From assembly GCA_029531795.1 (NCBI GenBank), contig JAPEIS010000012.1, positions 930,001-994,000 of the forward strand: 64,000 bases of DNA. The letters are read 5' to 3'. The notes below the pieces were generated by a model. That model searched no databases. It saw nothing but the letters and a program-made list of their open reading frames with translations, and was not told where the DNA came from. Below, one piece after another: positions 10,246 to 21,508 of this stretch (position 1 is the stretch's first letter; each line of letters starts with the position of its first letter). A program made the translations under genes and the position numbers. The stretch comes from Sclerotinia nivalis. Lineage: Eukaryota; Ascomycota; Leotiomycetes; Helotiales; Sclerotiniaceae.

Positions 10246-12803
10246 TCACCGCAAAACCCTCTCCCACGGTTCTCTCCACGGAACTCCCAAAACCTCAAAA
10301 ATCCTCTTTTCATCTCTTCCCTCCACCAACGTCCCATCCGTAACTTTTTTCCTACTTTCCCATTTCCCTCCTCCAGTTCTCCCACCCCTCATCACATCCC
10401 TGTATAAACCGCGTTGATTTAAACGCATACCTTTTTTTCCAGCTAATAACCGCATGCTGCGATTGAAGATGTCGTCGCCGGTGAAGTAGATTAGGGCGGC
10501 GCCGAGTTGGGTGGAGGGGACGAGGAGGAAATCGATGCGGCGCCAGGGGTGGTGATGGGTTCCGGTAGGGGATGAGTGGGAAGGTGGGGATGGAGAGGGA
10601 GAGGAAGAAGAAAAGGGTAAAACACAACATCCGTGCCATTTTGAGCCTTGGTTATTATGCGGAACCGCGAGAGCTGCTACCAGAAATTTTGAATCGGTGA
10701 GAGTTTTTACGAGGGAGAAGAGAAATGGTGTTAATTGTGTGGTGGTTGTCGTATGTGCTTTACTGATTATAATATCGATATCACCCGATGATTTAGCACC
10801 GCGACGATACGATCCACCGATTGTGATTTCGATATCCGGATCGAGTGACTGTGTTGTTTCCATGATATATTTACCCAATTCTTCGATTTCGGCGCGGGGA
10901 ATTCGTAGTTGCAAGTCTTCGTAATGATCTATACCGATTTGTTGGCTGGGACTAAGTTTGATATTTCGTTCTAGATCAGCGAAGGTGCGATGGCCTTGGG
11001 ATATCCATTTTGAAGCTAGTTTGAAATTGACGCCGTAGATACCCATGAATAGTTTGAGGATTTTATCGTCGGGTTCTGCTTCGGCATTTTCGAGACGGAG
11101 GAGTCGGCCTGTGAGGACGATTTCTTCGATTTTCTTGGCGATTCGTTGGCCGATTCTGGGGAGTTGGATGGCTTCGTCGTAGGTGCGGATGAGGGTTTGT
11201 TGTTTTTTGAGTTGGCCGCATGCTTGGAGATAAGAGCGGCTTCGCCATTGATCGCCGATTCTTTCGTAATACTCGCGCATTCGAGATAGGATTTCGATTG
11301 TGTGTTTGTTGGGATTTGGTTCGTCAGAGGCGCTTCCGCCTGTCATGCATTGGAAGTTATTTAGGCTTCCTTTTCCTGCTGGGACTGCTCGGCGGGTTTT
11401 GGTGGGAGCTTTTAGAGGTGAGCGGCGACCGTCTTCTGAGTCGGATTCATCTATGGTGCGATCAAAGTCACTAGTAGTTGATGTCAAATCATCATCGGAC
11501 ATGTCGTGGTCGAGTACACCTTCCGTTGCCCTGGCTAATTCGATTGCTTCATTCAGTATACCGAAGTCTCCTTGTTTTGAATCTGAAGTAGAGTCTTCGC
11601 CCAGGAGTTGCAAGCTCTTCTCTGTCAAATGGTTTGGACTTTCTTGTTGTGATTGCCGTCCAGACACTAAAGCTGAAGGGAAAGGGATTGGATTGACGGT
11701 TGGCATTAAATGTTGACTCCGCTCGGGTGTCTCTACTGGAGGTACATATTCCCACTTGTTGGGTTTGTTAGAAGGGGCCTTTATCTGTAGTGATTTGTCC
11801 GACTGTTGTGACTCTGATGGTGCCGGTATGTGTTCCTTTTCAATGACTGCACCTGGATCTTTGACCAGATATTTCTTCCCAGATGGATCACAGAGAAATT
11901 TCTGTTTGATGCAGTCCAATAACCACTCTTCATTTACCATATTGGCTCCTACCGGTAGAACTTTGAGGTAGGTAATAACATCTTTTCGTGTCAAGTATTC
12001 ATCGATGATAAGATGGGTGATGGGCTCGTTGATGTCTCTAACCCATGTTGCGCCGCGCTCTCTTGCCTTGGTAATACGAGCACGTCTAAGAGGTGACTTA
12101 TCATCATTGGGAAGAAAGAAAAAGTTTAGTCCCTCGAAGACTCTATTCTTTGGAGGAACAAGCTTGAGGGGTTTCTCCTTCTTTCTAACTTTTTTGGCCG
12201 CCCCCTTATTCAGGGTTTCCCCCTTTCTCTTTTTGCTAAGCATTGATGCTATTCCCGTGCTATTAGTAAGAACCAATTTAGCTGGTGTTGGGTTTGATAT
12301 GCTGCGTCGATCTATAGTTGGTCTTTTGGTTGAACCATCCGCACTTCTTATAGAAGACGAAGTCTCTTTTTCAAAAGAACTAGTAGCAGAAACCGTAGCA
12401 CGCGATTCGCTTCGAAGACCAGACCGTTTACGAGGTGACTCGATTAACAATTCCGCAGTACCATTCACCATATTCTTAGCCGTGCTCACATTCCCCTTTG
12501 GCTCAGATTGACTTCGCTGTAACGAAGGAACATTTTTGAGAAGTGGTTTATATACCTTTCGAGGTGGTAGTAAATTGGATTCCTTAGACGTGGGAGGTAG
12601 CAAACTTTGCTCTTTTTGTAATGGAGGATCCAAAATTGGTTTATTGCATTTTTTTAAAAATTCTCTTGATTCATTGGGCCCTCCATCATCTGAATCTGAT
12701 TGATTTAACGCGTAGAGCTGCTCGAAAAAGCTGGCTTTGTCTGACTATTTTTCTATTGTTAGATGAAGAGTCTTGGAATTTTTTGATGACTTTTACTCAC
12801 CAT
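10246..12803 (-). CDS. POL4: DNA polymerase family X with BRCT domain (Pol4/lambda type)
   Basis: Two exons: a single-codon exon, the ATG at 12803-12801, then a 56-bp intron (GTGAGT...AATAG) and exon 12744-10246, giving 833 residues starting MSDKASFFEQLYALN. A BRCT domain lies at about 200-290 (RVFEGLNFFFLP ... MVNEEWLLDCIKQKF). The polymerase X core spans about 466 to the end: helix-hairpin-helix (LPRIGQRIAKKIEEI), a second hairpin-type motif (FMGIYGVNFKLASKWI), catalytic GGSYRRGAKSSGDIDIII near 645 with two Asp, and the third Asp in RRIDFLLVP near 737. YFTGDDIFNRSMRLLA and GLYRD follow the thumb pattern. A Ser/Pro/His-rich insert lies between the second and third catalytic Asp. Members fill short gaps in nuclear base-excision repair and non-homologous end joining. 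The family call is firm; I did not separate Pol lambda from Pol mu. Confidence 0.9.
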
Positions 12804-13340
12804 GACGAAAAGCAAATTGTAAATTGAACCAAGTGGCTATTTATATATATATTCATCAGCTCTCAAGATCAAATACGAGATGCCTTACGATTATTATTCA
12901 ATTGCTTGTAGCTCTCATAAAAATTGAAGACATTGATGATAATTGCTTGTATTGCTTGTCTCGGACGGACTTCTTCGTTTGGACATCACGCCCACCAAAG
13001 GGAAATGAAGGCCAAGTACCTAACCTCATTCTACCAGGCTCCCGACCTGACCATCCCGCTTCCTCCAGCAAAACAATTTATTATTAGACTTCTACGTCAC
13101 AACATAACTTATAACATTTTTCATTCACATATACTGGGACATAATATAAATACATGGGATATTTGAATTTTGATACCTCATCTCTGTATTTTATTGGTTA
13201 TCAAACACCTCCAAGACCTCGCGCCGCTCCAAACAAACATCTTCCTTCAGGATTTGCTCACTACCCTACCTACCTACCGAAACCTCTTATCGATATCATC
13301 CTTACTGTACTCGTACTCGAGTAGTTTCATCGATCCAACC
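12804..13340. promoter_or_regulatory. Divergent promoter region, POL4 / 2EXR gene
   Basis: A 537-bp head-to-head spacer between the polymerase start (-) and the 2EXR protein start (+). It contains AT-rich TATATATAT near 12842-12851. No gene was supported; the in-frame stretch upstream of the 2EXR ATG is read as untranslated leader. Confidence 0.4.
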
Positions 13341-14039
13341 ATGAATACCCTGAATACCCTGGATACATTTCCCCAGTTCTCTGAGTTGCCTTTCGAGTTG
13401 AGACTCGAAATCTGGGAGCTTGCCGCTTTTCACAAACGCATTTTGGAGTTGAATTACTGCATCGTCGATAAGATATTTCTCAACCTTGGTCTACCTCCAG
13501 CGATACTTCATACGAATAGAGAATCTCGTAAAGTTGCTCTCCGGTTTTACAATAAGTCCTTCGGTACGGATGAGAAGCCAGGGAAAATCTACTTCAATCC
13601 CATTTGCGACACTATATTTTTCAGTTCGAGACAGTATGATGACGAGATTACGGCTGTAGCAAAGCATTTTTCTATCCAAGCACCATCTTTACCTTATCAA
13701 CATCAAATCCAGTCAATTGCTCTGGCTGAACGATTTTGGGGTGAAACTCATAGGACTCTTCCATTTCGTCTTTCTGATGCTTTGGGAAACATTGGTAGAT
13801 TTCGTTCGGCTTTTCCTCACTTGAAAAAGGTCATCCTGGTGAGAAACACACCAAGCGAGGAAGAAGTTGATTTGTGGTCTCGCTACTCAGGCATAACTTT
13901 GTTGGAATCAAACATGGATGAATTACTAGAAGATTATATATTGGACATTGTCATAATGGCATTTGCGGAAGATACGAAGACGCGACCGGGTGAAGTAGTA
14001 GACGTGACGGTGATGGAGCATCCCCAAGGAAATATGTAA
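13341..14039 (+). CDS. 2EXR-domain (F-box-like) protein
   Basis: A single-exon gene of 232 residues. The start chosen is the ATG before NTLNTLDTFPQF, because the 2EXR signature follows at once: FPQFSELPFELRLEIWELA, then ILHTNRESRKVALRFY and IYFNPICDTIFF. These three blocks define the fungal 2EXR family (often annotated as F-box-like), which is heavily expanded in Leotiomycetes and other Pezizomycotina and has no established biochemical role. The C-terminal half (ALAERFWGE, FPHLKKVILVRN) is the usual variable part. The upstream in-frame extension to 13170 is not used because it contains no ATG-led conserved sequence. No membrane segment or signal peptide was seen. Confidence 0.75.
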   Translation: MNTLNTLDTFPQFSELPFELRLEIWELAAFHKRILELNYCIVDKIFLNLGLPPAILHTNRESRKVALRFYNKSFGTDEKPGKIYFNPICDTIFFSSRQYDDEITAVAKHFSIQAPSLPYQHQIQSIALAERFWGETHRTLPFRLSDALGNIGRFRSAFPHLKKVILVRNTPSEEEVDLWSRYSGITLLESNMDELLEDYILDIVIMAFAEDTKTRPGEVVDVTVMEHPQGNM

Positions 14040-14444
14040 TTCTCATTTTTCATTTTTCATTGTTCATTGTTTGGTTTTTGTTCTTGGTAGGACAATTATC
14101 TTTCTGTTTTTAAGATACCAAGAACATTTCATATGAAAATCATGCAATCCAGTACTTTGATCCATTCGGTTGATGGTATGCCATGTTTTCTATTGGCTCT
14201 AAATCAACCAACTCTTTCTATGCAGAGTTTTATCACAACATTCTTTGATTGTTACCGGTAATACCGAGATCACACGAAATGTGCGAAGATCTCCCTTACT
14301 TTTCGCGTTGAGGCTACATCAATGAGGGTACATCAATAAACCGAAATTGCTTGCAGCTGCAGATTTTGGCGCCTTTCAAATGCAAATACGCGCGTTCGGT
14401 GCCACGTGGCGCTTCCAATATTCCCATCCTTATCCACAAAAGAT

Positions 14445-14645
14445 TAAAAACTCAATTACAAAAGCTTTCACTAAACCCTTTTGAAAAGAAGATTTGTAAT
14501 AGGTTAATATTCGGAATTTGTAAGTTCTAATAAAATTCATTATAGACCAAGAAAAAGCATCGGAATTTCAAGATTCCGAACTCTAACCCATTACAGATCT
14601 TCTTCTTAAAAGGGTTTAGTGAGAGCTCTTGTAATTGAGTTTTTA
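14445..14645. mobile_element. MITE-like element, about 76-bp inverted repeats
   Basis: The left arm begins TAAAAACTCAATTACA and the right arm ends TGTAATTGAGTTTTTA in the inverted sense. The arms match over about 76 bp with a handful of differences and enclose a short unique centre of about 50 bp. Terminal TA dinucleotides on both sides fit a Tc1/mariner-type TA target duplication. There is no coding capacity. The class is inferred from structure only. Confidence 0.75.
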
Positions 14646-15714
14646 TAGTAACGCTTCACCCACGATATATTTTTGGCACGCAATACCCCAACCCCGCATT
14701 ACAATTTATCATCCGTCGTCTCCACTGTGGGTCGCAGGGAATGGAAAAGGTATCAATTGTTCTATCTATTGACACTCGCGATTGTGGTGATATTGGTGAG
14801 TGTCTCGCCATTGCATCTTGTTACATGTGCAGGACCAACAGTGCAATTTGGAGACATATTGATTTGTATGTTGTATGTTAATAGTCTCATTGATGGGCAC
14901 CAAAACTCCGAATGTAGGAGCAGATGCATCGTCTAGAAGGTAATTGATTGATATATTGATTATGTTTTTGTTGTTTTTGTTTATTATGTTCTATAAACCT
15001 TCGTGGGGCGGAGCTGCGGTATAGATTTGGACGAAGGAGGTTTTTGTGACTGTTAGGACAAAGGCGGTTGGTATGTAGAATCAGATGCGGAAGTATGTTT
15101 GAAGAGGGAGCTGGTTGGTGATTGATCATATACTGGGGTGGTGAATTTCATATTCTAGCGATTCTTCCCAATATTTTTAGAGGATCAAGGTTTGTGAGTC
15201 CTTTCTCCCACCTTGCTATTCCCCCTTCTCTTCCATTTCTCCACCCCCCCAACCCAAACCAACCCAACTCAACCCACAAACTCCTTCCCCCCTTCCCTTA
15301 AAAAAACCATCCTACTTCTACTTCTATTCCTCCTCCAGCATCGACATATTCCTCACCCTCTCACACACATAGCTCCTCATCCCCAAAAACAAAAAGCGTA
15401 TCACTCTCGAAAATTATCACCCAAAGAACTCGACATAATATCGAGCAATTCAAATCATATAGAAAAAGGTTTAAATCTGCTAAATGTACTCATACAGGAT
15501 GTGTATCGTGCTCGGATGGGGATGGATGATGTGGATCGTGTAGGGGGAAGTAGGGTGGGGGATAAGGGGGGGAGGGGGAGGTGGTTGGGTCGGAGTGCAG
15601 GGTTTGGGGTGTGAGGGAAAAAGAAGAGTTGTGGAGGCAGAGCTGGATGGTTAGGATTTGGGATTTGCATGTGGATTTGGGTTGGAAGGATCGGCAAATC
15701 TCGACTTGGTTAGG

Positions 15715-15780
15715 TAATGGATAGGATAGGATAGGATAGGATAGGATAGGATGGGATGGGATGGGATGGGATGGGATGGA
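15715..15780. repeat. (GGATA)n-(GGGAT)n microsatellite
   Basis: About seven GGATA units run directly into about seven GGGAT units, giving two adjoining 5-bp arrays that differ by one base per unit. Confidence 0.9.
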
Positions 15781-15982
15781 ATGCTCAATGATTGCTATGG
15801 TTCGGACCAAGATAAACTCTCTGTTTTTGTTGTCCATACCCACATCTCACAACAATTATGGGGTGTATTAGGGTAATTTAGGATAAATATTGCTATTCAA
15901 TATGAAATCCATTTTGTGGAACTCATAACACATTATACCAAATTGATCCGATAATACCATTTGACAATCCAACCATGACTAT

Positions 15983-17847
15983 TTACTCCTTGGGCTCAGG
16001 TTTAACGACGATCGCCGGTAAATCCTTGATATCTACATGTTCTTGTGTTCCCAAATCTACCACCCTTACTGCCTCTACCCCTACAATGCCTTCCTTCAAT
16101 GCCATGAATTTGAGTTCAACTTCGTAGCATGCTGATGGTGCAAGTGGTCCTATACGGGTATCCGTACTCAGACATACAATTTCGCTTGATTCCATGGCGG
16201 AATTTCGTTGCATGGCATATATTATGTTGTCATCGAGGACAGCGTCCGCAACCTTTGGATCTCGACGTGCGCTTCCATGACCAGCAGAAGGAGGGCGTGT
16301 TATACGAGCTTCAGTTCGACGTCTTTTTGGTAAGACAAGGAGAGCAAGCTTGCGAGGTCGATCGGATCGATTCACTATGAAGATAGACCAGATGAAGGGG
16401 TGACCTGGATATATGGAAGACGTAGATGGGGAGGAGAATGTCATGGTAACGCCAAAATCTGGGACAGAGTTTTGATGTCGATGATGAGAACGTGTCGGGG
16501 CGGTCGCTTCGATTGATGGAAGAGCATCGGGATGATTGACTGTTAGGGTTGAAATTGTTGGAATACTGTCAAATGTTGCGCCGATAGACAGTGCAGAGGG
16601 TCTATGAGGTCGCTGAATAGGTTTCGTAGGTTGACCGAAGCCGTTATTAATAGGAGGTGTAAAATCGAGGGATGCAGACCATTGCATCATGATCTGTGGT
16701 TTACAGACACTACTGACATTTGCCGTGGCGGTGATGGAAATATCGATGGCTCGAATTTGAGACTTATTAGTAACGTCAATGTCATCAGGTAATATTTGAT
16801 AGAGGAATGTAATATCATCTTGCGGTTGACAAGTAATTGGGAGTATTAGGCCAGGAATTTGATTTAAATCTTGTACTTGTCCGCCGTACACCTTTATTTG
16901 GATATCTGTGAGAACAATGTCACAATTCACAAAAGGGGTTATATCAATATCTAGCGAAGCTATTACTGAAGTATTGCTGGGTGTACCATTTGGCCTCGAG
17001 TATCGCACGCGGGCATTTATAGCTGGGGATACTCTAATTGACTGCCGTGAGATATTCTTAAAAGGTCGAGCTAAGTCGCGAGCGATTTGGGCTGCCGGTG
17101 CGACCCTGGCGACTCGTAGTGCAGACAATCGTGGTTTGATACCTTTGAGATATGCATCGCCACTAAAAGCTTCAAGGAGATTCAAGCCTGACGGGACCTG
17201 ACTTGGGAGATATTCCAGTCGCAATGCATCTGTATCAACCTGCTCGGCTGCTTTGAGGTTCGCCGTGGCCATAAATACCACAGAAGGGTTCTGCAGGCGT
17301 AGCCGTGGTCTACCGAGAAATGCAGAAAGTTTCCATATCAAAAGTATATGACCATCATTATTGGCGTCATCGGCCTCATCTGAGCCTTGTACAACTATCA
17401 ATGGCTCGTCGGTATCTTGTACAGAACCCTTGTAAATGAGCTCACGCCCCGCCGAGCTATCTTGATGCTCGGCATTCGCATTTATAACGTGAGCTTCCAA
17501 ATTTATTATAAGTCTGTTGAGATAAGACCGAAGAGATCGTTCGTCAAAGTAAGGAGTTTGTAGGACGACATAAATATTGACGATTTCATCTAGCATCTAT
17601 GAATGAGTAAGATAGAGAGCTTTTTCAGTAACTCGGAGGACTAACCAAAATAGAGGGCGTGTCTTTGGGGAATGGCAGCTAATGGAGAAGTACGGCCCTC
17701 ATCGAGCTTTTCTACACTCCCGCTCAAAACTTCCTCTATATTCAAATCACTAGCCAACGGGATGATTGTGTCCAGAATTGAGCTTTCAGTGAACTCCAAG
17801 CTGCCCCGAGGAACTGGCTTTTCTTGCGACGCAAGTTCTTCCATCAT
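15983..17847 (-). CDS. TRS65: TRAPPII complex subunit Trs65
   Basis: Two exons (17847-17646 and 17589-15983) joined by a 56-bp intron (GTTAGT donor, GCTAG acceptor) give 602 residues. The splice makes ALYFDEIVNIYVVLQTPYFDERSL, a continuous strand-helix pattern; using the nearer CATAG acceptor would put a stop in frame. The C-terminal half contains the Trs65-type Ig-like beta-sandwich blocks, including GVTMTFSSPS, HPFIWSIFIVNRSDRPRKLAL, ECYEVELKF-like CYEVELKFMALKEGIVGVEAVRVVD and a final KDLPAIVVKPEP. Trs65 helps assemble TRAPPII, the exchange factor for Ypt31/Rab11 at the late Golgi, and the family is largely fungal. There is no signal peptide or membrane segment, as expected for a peripheral complex. 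Family recognition is from memory of the conserved C-terminal blocks; it is good but not certain. Confidence 0.78.
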
Positions 17848-18129
17848 TGTGATTGAAGCTTTAAAAGAAACATAAAATGAGTAGATTGATACTTATTATA
17901 TATTTGCAAACCGCATAATTTGTCGAATAACTGAATGTGTTTTATCATGACATTTAAAAGTTGAAAGGAGTACTGGCTGGTAGTTACAGTAGCTTCCCAT
18001 GGAAAACGCGCTAAATAGCGGCCGAGCAAAACCGCGAACCTTTTTTTGGAATTGACAAATGCGATCTTCATCCTTGTTTTTGGTAACACTCAACCACGAA
18101 TTCGCTATTTCGCCTTCAGTTTCATCAAT
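17848..18129. promoter_or_regulatory. Compact divergent promoter, TRS65 / PRP40
   Basis: Only 282 bp separate the two start codons on opposite strands, so both genes must take core promoter and leader sequence from this spacer. No canonical TATA box is obvious. TTATTATATA occurs near 17892-17901, closer to TRS65. Confidence 0.45.
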
Positions 18130-20794
18130 ATGAACGGTGTTAATGGTCACGCAACTGCTTCTGCGCTCTGGCAGGAAGCACGGAATGCAGATGGACGAGT
18201 TTATTACTACAACACTATTACGAAGGCGACGCAATGGACCAAACCCGAAGATTTGATGACACCTGCAGAGGTATTATTCTTCCCTCTATATGATGATCTA
18301 TCATATATCTTTTACTGACAAGTTTCGCAGCGTGCGCTATCGAATCAGCCATGGAAAGAGTATACGGCCGAAGGAGGGAGGAAATATTGGTATAACACTG
18401 AGACGAAGCAAAGCTCATGGGAAATGCCAGATGTATACAAGGAGGCTTTGTCAAAAGAGACCGCATCGCCGGCAGTTGCTGCTGCATCGTATGTATTTCT
18501 TGAGAAAACACTTTTAATGCCATTCTAACTTTGGTTCCATAGAGTGCCAACCTTCGTCGCAGGAGGTGGCTTTTCGGCATCTCAGTATGACCAACCACGA
18601 GACAGAGAACCTTTAGGAGAAGCTCGTCAAATTGCATATGGCAATGATGTTAATGGAAGTCGCGCCCAAGCTTTTGTACCTGCTAACAACGATCCCGATT
18701 ATTCTACTTTTGAAGAAGCAGAAGCAGCTTTCCTCAAGCTTTTGAAGCGACACAATGTTAAACCTGACCTTACGTGGGAAGAAGTTATGCGGTCGATTAT
18801 CAAGGATCCTCAATACCGAGCTCTCAAAGACCCCAAGGATCGAAAGGCTGCGTTTGAGAAGTATGCTGTTGAGGTTCGCCTGCAAGAAAAGGATCGTGCA
18901 AAGGAGAGGCTTGAGAAGCTCAGTTCTGATTTTGCTACTATGCTGAGAAGCCACCCAGAAATTAAACACTACACCCGATGGAAGACAGCTCGACCTATCA
19001 TCGAAGGGGAGACGATTTTCCGTTCCTCGAATGACGATGATGAAAGACGTCAATTATTTCAAGGTTATATCATGGAACTTAAGAGGGCGAATATGGAAAA
19101 AGAGGCCGCAACGAGAAAGGCAGCGATGGACGATCTCGTTGATCTTTTAAAAGGGTTAAACCTTGAACCATATACAAGATGGTCAGAAGCACAAGGTATC
19201 ATCCAGTCACATCCACGTTTCCAAGGTGATGAGAAATTTAAGACACTCAGCAAATCGGATATGTTGACAGCGTTTGAGAACCACATCAAATCTCTTGAAA
19301 AGACATTCAATGATGTTCGACAGCAGCAGAAGACTCAAAAGCTAAGGAGAGAGCGTCAGAATCGAGATCGGTTCATAGGTCTTTTGCGGGAGCTTAAAGC
19401 TGGAAACAAAATCAAGGCAGGATCAAAATGGAGTCAAATTCATCCTTTGATTGAGGATGATGACAGGTACGTTGCTATGTTGGGTCAGTCAGGATCTTCT
19501 CCTCTGGACCTATTTTGGGATGTGGTTGAGGAAGAAGAACGCGCATTGCGTAGCACACGAAATGATGTATTGGATGTTCTTGATGTAAGTTTGGTAGGCT
19601 CTTAATGTGATGAAACTCAACTGACCAGTTGCCAGGATAAACGGTTTGAAATCCAGCAAAAGACTCCATTTGAAGAGTTCCTAGCATTAATGCAGAATGA
19701 TCGAAGAACTGCTAACATTGACCGAGACTCATTGTTGTTAATATTTGATCGCGTCAGTACCCTTTCCTTACCACAAACTACCCTTAGCTAACCTTGAATA
19801 GTTACGTGAAAAGATTTCTCGAAGAAACGAAGATGACAAGCATCAAGCAGAGCGCCATCAACGCCGAGCCGTGGATAACTTGAGATCTTATATTAAGCAT
19901 CTCGAACCTCCTGTTCGCATTGGCGATGAGTACGAACGAGTTCGCTCTCGTTTCGAAGGATCGGAAGAATACCTTGCCGTACCGACCGATGAACTTCGGC
20001 GCTCTGCTTTCGATAAGGTAATTCGTCGGCTTAAGGAAAAAGAAGAAGATGCCGAGAAGGATCGTAGCAAGCGCCGTGATAGAGCTTCAGTCGATCGTCC
20101 AACTCACAAAGACCGTGAACGAGAGCGAGGACATCGTGGCTCCGCTCGTCATGATAGGCGTAGCCGCTCACCAGAACCTGATGCATATGAAGCAGACAGA
20201 CGAAAAGCTATTGCAGACCGCGAAAAGAACTACCGAAAAGGTGGCATGGCTGACACCTTACTTTCTCCAAGTCGTCGTGATAGGCGTGATCCTGATATCC
20301 ATGATCGTGAACGCGAGCGTGATAGACTGATGCGGGATCGTGATCTCGATAAACCTCGCAGTAGACGAGAAGATTCAATGAGTCATTACGAGCGAGAAAG
20401 GAGAGATCGCGAGGACGAGAGAGAGAAGCTCTACAGAAGACGCGGGGATCCTCGAGGTAGCATCGATGAGTTGCCTTACGGCGATGAACGATCAAGTGCA
20501 CCCAGAAAAAGGAGAGAAAGTGAAGCAGATATTCGTAGGGATAGTAAGGTCAGTCACATCTTGTTATTTACTCCTCGTCCACTCAAAACTATTGTCTATA
20601 CATTCGAAAACTAACATAAATTCCGAAAACAGAGAACCAGAAGGGAAAACACACCCAAACAACGTGAGCGCTCCCCAGTTCCCCCACGTGAACGGCGTCA
20701 CAGGACTAGGACACCACCGGCTGCGAAAATCCCCGCCAAGGAAGAGCCAGCTGTCCATTCGGGTAGCGAGGAAGGCGAAATCGAGGAAGAATAG
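18130..20794 (+). CDS. PRP40: Pre-mRNA splicing factor Prp40 (WW-FF protein)
   Basis: Six exons (18130-18270, 18331-18488, 18543-19584, 19636-19752, 19802-20548, 20633-20794) give 788 residues with every junction in phase. Two WW domains stand at the N-terminus: [17 protein letters not shown] ... TQWTKP (about 11-40) and [19 protein letters not shown] ... SSWEMP (about 53-80). A series of FF domains follows from about 150 to 590 ([79 protein letters not shown]). The tail is rich in RD/RE/RS dipeptides and ends SEEGEIEEE. Prp40 is a U1 snRNP protein that bridges the 5' splice site and branch-point factors and binds the RNA polymerase II tail through its WW domains. The acidic GEIEE ending is typical of fungal orthologues. 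Confidence 0.93.
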
Positions 20795-21508
20795 AGGAAT
20801 TAATTGGACCTCTTTTAATGGTCAAGGTTATCATGCACCAATCAAATTGAAGAAAATTCGCCATAACTGTACGTATCCGCACGCACCGTACTTTCATTTT
20901 TGGCTTGATGATATTGGCAAGCAGGCAGTTTTCGACCACATGGTATTCGGCAAACGAGTTGTATTGCTTGAATTTGAGCAACGGAGACGAGAGATCAAGG
21001 GGAGGTAAAACGAAGGAGAAGAATGTGGAGAGCATGAAAAATTCGGTGTGTATTGTTTTCTTCTAATTATTTATTGATTCTTCGCACTCAATATCCTTCC
21101 TGCGTAAAAACGTTCAGATATCATTCAATATGTAAAATAATAAGCGTCTCCCAATGCCATATTCTATGAATTGAATCGCAACTATATTGCATGGTGCCTG
21201 TTCGCCTCTAACATTGCGATCCGTGATTTCACCCATCTTGACGACAGTCATCCAAGGTCTTCCAACGCCCCTCAATCTACTTCAATGAATCACATTATAT
21301 ACCGTAGATCATCAAAGTAGGACCAGGCATCAAGAGGATAGACTGTCGTCGCCTTTGTTAGCCGCCTGGATCATCATCCTGGTCGGGAGACCCTTCTTCC
21401 ATTACCATGCCTTGCCTATCACTTTTCCCAGGCTCCTGAAATGCCGACCCCTTAACGCCATGCAATGCATTTTTAGGAGGGGGAAATGATTCATTCTCAA
21501 AGACGCCT
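20795..21508. other. Convergent 3' region PRP40 / RLI1
   Basis: 714 bp between two stop codons facing each other. The open frame continuing left of the RLI1 stop to 21358 is intron read-through rather than coding. No further gene was seen. Confidence 0.6.

Larger units (their letters stand above)
14040..15982. other. Intergenic region with a MITE-like inverted repeat, otherwise no gene
   Basis: Convergent 3' ends of the 2EXR gene (+) and TRS65 (-). It holds a long inverted repeat (14445-14645), a perfect CACGTG palindrome at 14401-14410, C/T-rich sequence at 15230-15400 and pentamer repeats at 15715-15780. The ORF at 15213-15614 is low-complexity and not supported. Confidence 0.6.

Noticed and set aside
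13170..13340. 57-codon extension upstream of the 2EXR protein
   Set aside because: No ATG near the conserved start and composition like untranslated leader; the 2EXR signature follows the ATG at 13341 directly.
15213..15614. 133-codon ORF on +
   Set aside because: Low-complexity frame over C/T-rich and G-rich DNA with similar open frames on the other strand.
21358..21508. C-terminal extension of the Rli1 frame
   Set aside because: It is intron read-through. Splicing 21548-21597 restores the conserved SGNYFFLD ending and a stop at 21509.
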